Shown in pieces: positions 57,461-64,000 of a stretch of 64,000 nucleotides of DNA. The DNA lies in assembly GCF_016864195.1 (NCBI RefSeq), contig NZ_CP045202.1, forward strand, positions 1,333,001 to 1,397,000. Reading direction: 5' to 3'. The DNA comes from Dechloromonas sp. TW-R-39-2 (GTDB taxonomy: Bacteria; Pseudomonadota; Gammaproteobacteria; Burkholderiales; Rhodocyclaceae). The notes below the pieces were generated by a model. That model did not search any database. It was not told the DNA's origin and saw only the letters and a program-made list of their open reading frames with translations. A program made the position numbers and the translations under genes. The first letter of the stretch is position 1, and each line of letters opens with the position of its first letter.

Positions 57461-58660
57461 TTGAACGAAACGCAAAAACCGTTGGCCGGCCTGAAGGTCG
57501 TCGAGCTTGGTACGCTGATCGCCGGGCCGTTCTGTACCCGGATCATGGCCGAATTCGGTGCCGAGGTTATCAAGGTTGAAGCGCCGGAGGGTGGCGATCC
57601 CTTGCGCCAGTGGCGCAAGCTCCATGAGGGAACGTCGCTGTGGTGGTACGTCCAGGCGCGCAACAAGAAGTCGGTCACGGCTAATCTCAAACATCCGGAA
57701 GGCCGTGAGTTTGTCCGCAAGCTGATTGCCGGGGCCGACATCCTGGTCGAAAATTTCCGTCCCGGCGTGCTCGAGAAACTCGGGCTGGGCTGGGATGAGC
57801 TCAAGGTACTCAATCCAGGCTTGGTCATGGTGCGTCTGTCGGGTTTCGGCCAGACCGGGCCGTACAAGGACCAGCCCGGATTTGGTGCGGTCGGCGAATC
57901 GATGGGTGGGCTGCGTTATATCACCGGATTTCCGGATCGGCCGCCGGTGCGTACCGGCATTTCAATCGGTGATTCGATTGCCGCACTGTGGGGCGCCGTT
58001 GGTGCATTGATCGCCTTGCGGCACAGGGAAGTGAATGGCGGTGCCGGGCAGGTGGTCGATGTGGCGCTTTACGAGGCCATTTTCGCGATGATGGAATCGA
58101 TGGTTCCCGAGTTCGACGTGTTCGGTTTCGTCCGCGAACGGACCGGCAACATCATGCCGGGTATCACGCCTTCCAACACGCACACCACGCGTGACGGCAA
58201 GCACGTCACCATTGGTGCCAACGGCGATGCCATTTTCAAGCGCTTCATGAAAGCGATGGGGCGCGATGATCTGGCGAACGATCCGGGGCTGGCCGACAAT
58301 GCCGGGCGGGATGCGCGGCGCGATGAAATTTACAGTCTGATCGACGCCTGGTGTGCCGCCCGTGACGAAGCAGATGTACTGGCCATTCTCGCTGCCGCCG
58401 AGGTGCCGTCGTCGCGCGTCTATTCTGCGGTCGACATGTTCGCTGACCCGCAATTCATCGCCCGCCAGATGTTTGCCCAGGCCACCTTGCCGGATGGCAA
58501 ACCGTTCCAGATGCCGGGCATCGTGCCCAAGTTGTCGGCGACGCCCGGTGGTACCGAGTGGATTGGTCCGGCCTTGGGCGAGCACACCGTCGAGGTGTTG
58601 TCGGCCCTGGGCTATACGGCGGAAGAGATTGCGGCCCTGAAAGAAAACGGGGCGGTCTGA
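57461..58660 (+). CDS. CaiB/BaiF family CoA transferase
   Basis: A 399-aa class III CoA transferase. Hallmarks: GLKVVELGTLIAGPFCTRIMAEFGAEVIKVE near the N-terminus and VDVALYEAIFAMMES with the catalytic-region Asp. The start is TTG 57461 (GGGAG 6 bp upstream) because no ATG or GTG in frame lies between it and the murI stop; the N-terminus LNETQKPLAGLKV fits. The acyl-CoA substrate is not readable. It may be co-transcribed with murI. Confidence 0.9.
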   Translation: MNETQKPLAGLKVVELGTLIAGPFCTRIMAEFGAEVIKVEAPEGGDPLRQWRKLHEGTSLWWYVQARNKKSVTANLKHPEGREFVRKLIAGADILVENFRPGVLEKLGLGWDELKVLNPGLVMVRLSGFGQTGPYKDQPGFGAVGESMGGLRYITGFPDRPPVRTGISIGDSIAALWGAVGALIALRHREVNGGAGQVVDVALYEAIFAMMESMVPEFDVFGFVRERTGNIMPGITPSNTHTTRDGKHVTIGANGDAIFKRFMKAMGRDDLANDPGLADNAGRDARRDEIYSLIDAWCAARDEADVLAILAAAEVPSSRVYSAVDMFADPQFIARQMFAQATLPDGKPFQMPGIVPKLSATPGGTEWIGPALGEHTVEVLSALGYTAEEIAALKENGAV

Positions 58661-58672
58661 GCCGCCCCGTTG
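58647..58672. terminator. Palindromic hairpin between CoA transferase and chemoreceptor genes
   Basis: ACGGGGCGG pairs with CCGCCCCGT around a short loop that covers the CoA-transferase stop. No T-run follows. It lies in the 16-bp gap between convergent genes and may serve both. Confidence 0.5.
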
Positions 58673-58676
58673 TCGG

Positions 58677-60305
58677 TTAAACCGAAAACTTCTCGATCTG
58701 CCGCTTGAGGTTGTTGGCGATGGCTTCAAGCTGGTGAGCCGTTTCGACCGTGCCGCGAATGGTCGTCGTCGTTTCTTCGACCATATTGGCGATCTGTTCG
58801 ACGCGCTGGGCGATCGAGGTGCTGGCCGTGCTTTGTTCCTGCGTTGCATCGGCAACTTCGCCAACGCGTGCCAGCGTCCGGTGCGCACCTTGTTCAATTG
58901 CCCTGAGCGACTCTGCAGCCGCTCCTGCCAGATCAACGCCTTCCTGAACCTCCGGCAGGACCGCGCTCATTGCCGAAACGGCACCGATCGTGTCGTTCTG
59001 GATGCCGCTGATCATCTGTTCGATTTCCAGCGTGGCCGAGGAGGTACGTTCGGCCAGCTTGCGCACTTCGTCGGCAACCACCGCAAAACCACGCCCCTGC
59101 TCACCGGCGCGAGCCGCTTCAATGGCGGCATTCAGTGCCAGCAGGTTGGTTTGCCCGGCGATGTCCTTGATCACGTTGGCAATCGAGGAAACCTGGTTGG
59201 CGCGTTCCTCAAGAGCTTTGATGCGTTCGGAGGTGCTGCTGACCGTGCCGGAGATTTTCTGGATGGCTTCGGAGGCGCGTTGTACCCGGTCGCTGCCCTG
59301 ATCGGCCAGTTGAACTGCTTCGTTGGTCTCACGGGCGGTTTCGCGGGCGCTGTCGGAAATGTGATTCGAACTGACAGTGAGTTCCTCAATGGCTGCTGCC
59401 ATCGCAGAAGTCGAGTCGGTTTGGTGTTCGGCGGCGCGGGCGACATCATCCGAAGCGCTGGCGATCTGTTCGGCATTGGTCACCAGACGGTTGGCGTCAC
59501 TGTTGATTTCATTCACCAGCTGGCGCAGCGAAGCTACCATGTTGCCAAGTGCGCTGAGCAGGCTGCCGGCTGGCGCATGATCGAGTCGAGCGGTCAGGTC
59601 GCCGCCGGCGACGCGCTGCATGATTTCGGCCGCATCCTTCGGCTCTCCGCCGAGCTGGCGCAGGATGCTGCTGCTGACCTGCCAGCCGATCAGGCTGAGC
59701 AGAACGAGCAGGCCGGCCGCAATGCCACCGAGCAACATTGCATTTGCCTTGTATTCACGATCGATGTCGTCGATATAAATCCCGGTACCAATGACCCAGT
59801 TCCACGGGGTGAACACGCTGGCGTAAGACAGTTTCGGTTCGGGTATCTGCTGACCGGCTCGCGGAAACCAGTAATCGACAAAACCGCCGCCGGCCTTGCC
59901 TGCCTTGACGATTTCCTGGATCAGGAACTTGCCGTTGGCGTCTTTCATGTCTGCTCGATTCTGGCCTTCACCTTCGGGTTTGGGCGGGAGCAGTACGTAG
60001 TTGTGGTCGGTGTCTACGATGAAGTAGTAATCGTTGCTGCCATAGCGAATGCCGCGCAGGGTTTCCTTGGCGGCTTTCTTGGCTTCATCGTCAGTCATCT
60101 TGCCGCTGGCGGCCAGCTTCTGGTGATGGGCAAGTACGCCAAGACCGATTTCGACCAGATTGCGGGTCTTTGCCTTGCGGTCTTCCAGCATTGTCGATTT
60201 GAGCTGAAATAGTGCCGTCAAGCAAAGTGCCAGTAGCCCAAGCAAAGCCAGTCCAATGAGCGACTGCATGCGCGTTGAAATGCGGGTTTGGCTAAAGTTG
60301 AACAT
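58677..60305 (-). CDS. Methyl-accepting chemotaxis protein with single Cache sensor
   Basis: A 542-aa chemoreceptor. TM1 is about 15-32, a Cache_2-type sensor at 35-185 ([41 protein letters not shown]), TM2 about 190-210, HAMP, then the signalling domain with [35 protein letters not shown] tip. ATG 60305 follows AAGAGGAGAG. Ligands of this Cache type are often small carboxylates, unproven here. Confidence 0.93.
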   Translation of the reverse strand: MFNFSQTRISTRMQSLIGLALLGLLALCLTALFQLKSTMLEDRKAKTRNLVEIGLGVLAHHQKLAASGKMTDDEAKKAAKETLRGIRYGSNDYYFIVDTDHNYVLLPPKPEGEGQNRADMKDANGKFLIQEIVKAGKAGGGFVDYWFPRAGQQIPEPKLSYASVFTPWNWVIGTGIYIDDIDREYKANAMLLGGIAAGLLVLLSLIGWQVSSSILRQLGGEPKDAAEIMQRVAGGDLTARLDHAPAGSLLSALGNMVASLRQLVNEINSDANRLVTNAEQIASASDDVARAAEHQTDSTSAMAAAIEELTVSSNHISDSARETARETNEAVQLADQGSDRVQRASEAIQKISGTVSSTSERIKALEERANQVSSIANVIKDIAGQTNLLALNAAIEAARAGEQGRGFAVVADEVRKLAERTSSATLEIEQMISGIQNDTIGAVSAMSAVLPEVQEGVDLAGAAAESLRAIEQGAHRTLARVGEVADATQEQSTASTSIAQRVEQIANMVEETTTTIRGTVETAHQLEAIANNLKRQIEKFSV

Positions 60306-60407
60306 TGTTCTCTCCTCTTTTTGTTCCTCAGGGATGGTCGACCGCAGCATCCCGAAGCTGACTTTTAGTGCACCTGATACGCAGGGGCTGTCGCGAATTT
60401 GCCCAGT

Positions 60408-60935
60408 TTAGCGCAGGCGGAAGCGTACCGGCAGCAATGTTTCCCGGGGGGCATCGGCAGGTACCGAGCGCAAGGCACGAACCGCTTGCAGGGCCGCATT
60501 GTCGAGGATTTTGTAGCCACTGCTTTGTTCGACCCGGCTTGCTGCAACCTGACCATCGTTATCGAGAAGCATCAATACCAGCACTTCACCTTCCAGCCCT
60601 TGAGCAATGGCTTCGGCAGGATAAAACTCCCCACGTTCGTGCTGTTTCTTTAATTGCTGCTTGACATTATCCAGCCATTTTTTTGTTTCCGCTGGAGTTT
60701 TTGATGAATTTGTTGTTACTGGTTTTTTGCTGGGTTCGGCTTTGGCTGCCGGGGCCGGCTTTTCAAGGGTTAGTGGCACAGGCGGCGGAGCCGGGTGGGC
60801 GGGTTTCAGGCTTGCCTGCAGTGTGGGCGGCGGTTGTTTTTTGGGTTGCGGCACAAAATCGCGGATGAATGGAGCGATGTGCAGCAGCAGAGAAAGCGTC
60901 AGGGCCAGCAGAAGTCGGAAATTGGTCCGGGTCAT
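60408..60935 (-). CDS. TonB-family periplasmic protein
   Basis: A 175-aa protein: an N-terminal membrane anchor (LLLALTLSLLLHIAPF), a Pro/Lys-rich linker (35-75) and a C-terminal TonB-like domain (GLEGEVLVLMLLDNDGQVAASRVEQSSGYKILDNAALQAVRAL). No exbB/exbD are nearby, so the energising partners are elsewhere. It is divergent from the ankyrin gene (25-bp gap). Confidence 0.9.
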   Translation of the reverse strand: MTRTNFRLLLALTLSLLLHIAPFIRDFVPQPKKQPPPTLQASLKPAHPAPPPVPLTLEKPAPAAKAEPSKKPVTTNSSKTPAETKKWLDNVKQQLKKQHERGEFYPAEAIAQGLEGEVLVLMLLDNDGQVAASRVEQSSGYKILDNAALQAVRALRSVPADAPRETLLPVRFRLR

Positions 60936-60960
60936 GAGAAAATGCGGGCTGGCCTGAGGG

Positions 60961-62013
60961 ATGAAATTCGCAATGAAAAGAGCAACAAAGTGCTTGGTCA
61001 GAAAAAGTCTGGCTGCAATGATAATCGGGATGGGCCTGATTTTGCCGGTAGCCGGTCAGGCTGCCGCCATTTTGCCGACGCCACTTTCTTTTGTGCACAG
61101 CATGGAACTGGGGGATGTCAGGCAGGCGGAAGCCTGGCTTGATGCCGGATTGCCCGTCGACTTCATGGGCAGCCGAACCGGAACCGGCCTGATGATCGGT
61201 GCCTGGGAAGGGAATCTGGAACTGATGCGCCTTTTCATTTCGCGTGGGGCCGATATTGACCGGCTCAATGCCAATGGCGAGTCAGCCATTGTTTTCGCGG
61301 CTTGGCGTGGCAATCTCGATGCTGTCAAATGGTTGCTTGAGCGAGGCGCCAAGATCAATGCGCCGGAACGCCACTGGTCGGCACTGCATTACGCCGTTTT
61401 TGCCGGGCACACGGAAGTCGCCAATTATTTGCTGGCGCAAGGGGCGGATATCAATGCCAAAAGCACGAATGGCTCCAGCGTCCTGATGATGGCGATTTAT
61501 GAGGGACGTGAAGACCTGGCCAGAATGCTCATCGAAAAAGGTGCCGATCGCACCCCCCGCAATGATTGGGGCGATGGTGCCCTGGAGTGGTCGATGCGCT
61601 ACAACCACTTGAATATCGCCCGGATGCTGACCAATCCTGAAGAGTTCAACATTGCGGTCAGCCAGCCCAAGGAAAAATGGGGGGAGCCGCAACGTTCGAT
61701 GCGCATGTCCAAGGAGCTGGAAAACTTGTTGAAAATGCGGGAAACGCTGCTTGAGCGCAAATTGTCGACCGAGGCCATCGATAAGCGAATTGCTGCCGAG
61801 CGGGTCCGTATTGTGCGCAGTGAAATGGATCGATCGAACAAGCCGGCCAAGGCTGCGACGATGGAAATTACTGCTAGCCGCAAGAAGCCGGGCGAGCAGT
61901 CGGCCAATATCGTTTACGATGAAAACGGCAAACCCAGCGGCTACAAGGTCCCGCCGGCAACCTATTTCGGGAAGCCGAAAATGCCGCCGGCCGGGAACAT
62001 CCGAGGTTACTGA
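60961..62013 (+). CDS. Secreted ankyrin-repeat protein
   Basis: A 350-aa protein. The hydrophobic start (LAAMIIGMGLILPVAGQAAA, about 18-36) is a signal peptide, then about four ankyrin repeats (about 75-200; GMLIGAWEGNLELMRLFISRGADIDRLN, SAIVFAAWRGNLDAVKWLLERGAKIN, SALHYAVFAGHTEVANYLLAQGADIN, SVLMMAIYEGREDLARMLIEKGAD) and a Lys-rich, partly coiled tail. Protein-binding in the periplasm is likely. It is divergent from the TonB-like gene. Confidence 0.88.
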   Translation: MKFAMKRATKCLVRKSLAAMIIGMGLILPVAGQAAAILPTPLSFVHSMELGDVRQAEAWLDAGLPVDFMGSRTGTGLMIGAWEGNLELMRLFISRGADIDRLNANGESAIVFAAWRGNLDAVKWLLERGAKINAPERHWSALHYAVFAGHTEVANYLLAQGADINAKSTNGSSVLMMAIYEGREDLARMLIEKGADRTPRNDWGDGALEWSMRYNHLNIARMLTNPEEFNIAVSQPKEKWGEPQRSMRMSKELENLLKMRETLLERKLSTEAIDKRIAAERVRIVRSEMDRSNKPAKAATMEITASRKKPGEQSANIVYDENGKPSGYKVPPATYFGKPKMPPAGNIRGY

Positions 62014-63323
62014 TCGAGTGGCCGGTTTCGTACTTCAGGCATGAAACGCAGACCGATCAGGCTGGCCAGAATGAGCAGCCCCGCCGGGTACCACAGGCCA
62101 GCCAATGGATCGCCAAAATGAACACCAAGCCAAGTGACCATCAAGGGGGACATGCCACCGATCCAGCCGGCCGACAGGTTGTGGGGCAGGGCGACGGCGG
62201 TGTAGCGGGTGCGTGCCGGAAAAAGTTCGGGCAGGGTCGCTGTCTGTGGTCCGGTAATGCACGCCAGCGGGATGACCAGGACCAGTAGAAGTAGCGTGAT
62301 CATCATCGTGTCAGGTGTAGCTTGTTTGCCGTAATGCAGCAGTCCGTGAAAAACCGGCAGGATGGTGATGGCACCGGTGATCAGGCCGGTCAGCAAGACC
62401 GGGCGACGGCCAATTCGGTCCGATAGCCAGCCGCAGAAAAGGGTTGCCGGGAACAGGGCGAGGGTCGATATCATGACCAGCATGCTGGCTTGCGAGGCGG
62501 GCAGGTTGACCACCGTTTTCAGGAAAACGCCGGTATAAACCTGGGCCGAGAAAAAGAGCAATGAACCGCCGGCTGAAATACAGAAAAAAAGCAGCCCCAT
62601 CCGGCCCAGCGTATGTCGGTCGGTAAAGCATTCGCGCAGGGGGGTTTTGGCCAATGCATTCCTGGTGCGCAATTGACTGAAAATCGGTGATTCGTGCAGG
62701 CTCAGGCGACTCTTGATCGAGATGGCCAGCAACAAGGCCGAGAGCAGGAAAGGAATTCGCCAGCCCCAGGATTTGAAGTCGGCTTCGCTGAGAAAGTGCT
62801 GCAGGACGACGATTTGCAAGGTCGAGGCCATCATGCCCAGCGGCCCCATCAATTGCAGGATGCTGGTGTAAATCCCCCGTTTCCCTTCGGGTGCGTGTTC
62901 CGTCAGGTAGACCGCAGCGCCGCCGACCTCTCCACCGACCGACAGGCCTTGCAGCATGCGCAGCACAAGCAGCAGGGCCGGGGCCAGCAAGCCAACCTGT
63001 TCGTAGGTTGGCAACAGCCCGACACAAACGGTTGAGACGCCCATCAGCACAATCGTGGCGAGGAAAATGGTACGTCGACCGTGGCGGTCGCCGAGCGAGC
63101 CAAAAATGGCAGCCCCGAGTGGCCGTACGATCATGCCGACGCCAAATGTGCCGAGGCTGGCGAGCAGTGCGGCAACCGGATCATCGGCTGGGAAGAAGAG
63201 CACGCTGAAATAAATGGCCAGTGAAGCAAAGGTCAGGAAGTCATACCATTCCAGAAATGTGCCGAAGCAGGCGGAGATCACCACTTTTTTCTGGATGCTC
63301 TTGGTTGATTCAGGCGGGCTCAT
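62007..63323 (-). CDS. MFS transporter, metabolite:H+ symporter (MHS) family
   Basis: A 438-aa protein with 12 helices. MHS signatures include FLEWYDFLTFASLAIYF near the N-terminus and GDRHGRRTIFLATIVLMG after helix 2. Relatives (ProP, KgtP, citrate and shikimate porters) carry organic acids or osmolytes; the substrate is unknown. Its stop overlaps the ankyrin gene end by 7 bp. It is monocistronic. Confidence 0.9.
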   Translation of the reverse strand: MSPPESTKSIQKKVVISACFGTFLEWYDFLTFASLAIYFSVLFFPADDPVAALLASLGTFGVGMIVRPLGAAIFGSLGDRHGRRTIFLATIVLMGVSTVCVGLLPTYEQVGLLAPALLLVLRMLQGLSVGGEVGGAAVYLTEHAPEGKRGIYTSILQLMGPLGMMASTLQIVVLQHFLSEADFKSWGWRIPFLLSALLLAISIKSRLSLHESPIFSQLRTRNALAKTPLRECFTDRHTLGRMGLLFFCISAGGSLLFFSAQVYTGVFLKTVVNLPASQASMLVMISTLALFPATLFCGWLSDRIGRRPVLLTGLITGAITILPVFHGLLHYGKQATPDTMMITLLLLVLVIPLACITGPQTATLPELFPARTRYTAVALPHNLSAGWIGGMSPLMVTWLGVHFGDPLAGLWYPAGLLILASLIGLRFMPEVRNRPLDQ

Positions 63324-63434
63324 GGATTTTCCGGGGCGAAAAAAGAGGCATTATCGCCCGCCTTGCTTGCCGATCCAATTGCCAAGCGTCGTTTCCTGAT
63401 GCAGACTTCGCCGATCAACAAGGAGGGGTTGTGC

Positions 63435-63767
63435 ATGCTTTATGTGTCAAGAGACAGTGCCGGGCAAATTTGTGAATTGCATCCCATGGCAGTGGGCGAC
63501 GCGCATGAGGCTTTGCCGGCAGATAATCCCGAAGTGCTGCAGTTCATCCACGAGCGGTGGCGGCAAAATGAGCTGGATCAGCTTGACCGCGAATTCGTTC
63601 GCGTCATCGAGGACATGATCGAGCTGTTGATGTCGAAGGATCTGATCCTGTTTACCGACCTGCCGCCCAAGGTTCAGGAAAAGCTGTTGCGCCGCAAGGA
63701 AATCCGCGAAAAGCAATATGACGACGGTGCTTTCCGGATGGGCAACGACGACATCATCCAGCTTTAA
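63435..63767 (+). CDS. Small protein of unknown function, 110 aa
   Basis: Starts at ATG 63435 after AGGAGG (63421-63426), an excellent site. Acidic and helical; the middle section (FVRVIEDMIELLMSKDLILFTDLPPKVQEKLL) is distinctive. No signal or membrane segment. I do not recognise the family with certainty. It is convergent with the FixJ-like gene, 6 bp apart. Confidence 0.75.
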   Translation: MLYVSRDSAGQICELHPMAVGDAHEALPADNPEVLQFIHERWRQNELDQLDREFVRVIEDMIELLMSKDLILFTDLPPKVQEKLLRRKEIREKQYDDGAFRMGNDDIIQL

Positions 63768-63773
63768 GGGCGA

Positions 63774-64000
63774 TTAATTCAGGGTCATCACGGCCTTGAC
63801 CAGTTCGGCCAGCGTGCGGACGCCCATTTTCTCCATGACCCGGGCGCGGTGCGCCTCGACGGTCTTCATGCTGATATCGAGTTCGTCGGCGATCTGCTTG
63901 TTCAGCTTGCCGGCTACAACGAGCGTCATTACTTCGCGCTCGCGTTGGGTCAGTTGCTCCATGCGCAGCGAGATGGCGCTGTCCCGCTGACGCCTCGCCG
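63774..64000 (-). CDS. FixJ-like two-component response regulator (C-terminal part)
   Basis: The last 75 codons lie in the window; the receiver domain is beyond the right edge. The sequence EQLTQREREVMTLVVAGKLNKQIADELDISMKTVEAHRARVMEKMGVRTLAELVKA is a LuxR/FixJ-type HTH. The frame stays open upstream to base 64000 (...RRQRDSAISLRM), so the Met at 63962 is internal, not the start. Confidence 0.9.
   Translation of the reverse strand, partial: ARRQRDSAISLRMEQLTQREREVMTLVVAGKLNKQIADELDISMKTVEAHRARVMEKMGVRTLAELVKAVMTLN

Noticed and set aside
63774..63962. Complete 62-aa stand-alone HTH protein
   Set aside because: The frame remains open to the window end and the upstream residues fit a FixJ-type linker, so it is a truncated response regulator.

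Overview
The window looks like chromosome of a denitrifying betaproteobacterium, probably Rhodocyclales (Dechloromonas/Azonexus-like). That placement is inferred from GC-rich, strongly coding DNA, betaproteobacterial gene neighbourhoods, cytochrome-c nitric oxide reductase genes, a Neisseria-type endonuclease MutL motif and many chemoreceptors. No database search was possible. No rRNA, tRNA, CRISPR array, insertion sequence, integrase or prophage was seen. About 64 genes are supported, including three too short for a routine length cut-off (rpmG, a 59-aa anti-sigma-like protein, a 48-aa basic protein).

Layout. 1-1 kb: norCB (norB cut by the window edge). 1.2-2.5 kb: NYN/OST-HTH RNA-binding protein. 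2.6-10.4 kb, minus strand: a housekeeping run hda - HAD phosphatase - mechanosensitive channel with cNMP domain - pcnB - folK - DUF486 - panB - panC - panD, mostly with 0-4 bp junctions. 10.6 kb: a divergent SRAP gene with unusual active-site residues. 11.3-12.6 kb: tyrS. 12.9-16.8 kb: an L(+)-tartrate module (ttdA, ttdB, ACS-family transporter, divergent LysR regulator with a clear inverted-repeat operator). 16.9-22.9 kb: purM, an RlpA-like protein, a response regulator, miaA, a zinc-ribbon membrane protein, and a LysR gene divergent from an MBL-fold protein that lacks the usual metal ligands. 23-34 kb: chaA, lemA plus two TPM-domain genes, mutL, dedA, purN, an RsmB-type methyltransferase and mscS.

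34.2-37.8 kb is the most interesting locus: a RiPP metallophore cluster of the HvfABCX/bufferin type. It has a secreted Cys-repeat precursor, a DUF692 (MNIO) maturase, a DUF2063 partner protein and a DoxX-like membrane protein. It is headed by a 59-aa zf-HC2 anti-sigma-like gene and faces a divergent ECF sigma gene. A plausible ECF promoter lies between them, and a G9 tract lies inside the DoxX-like gene.

37.8-49 kb: a dCache chemoreceptor, a frameshifted or coupled small membrane gene, rstAB, dsbB, rpmB-rpmG, radC, coaBC, dut, a sensorless chemoreceptor-like protein, and pntAa-pntAb-pntB. 50.2-56 kb: aceK, divergent from a monomeric NADP isocitrate dehydrogenase, which is followed by a second, dimeric NADP isocitrate dehydrogenase. 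With pntAB this forms an NADPH/isocitrate node. 56-64 kb: a small acidic protein, murI, a CaiB/BaiF CoA transferase, a Cache chemoreceptor, a TonB-like protein, a secreted ankyrin protein, an MHS transporter, a small conserved-looking protein, and the C-terminus of a FixJ-like regulator cut by the window end.
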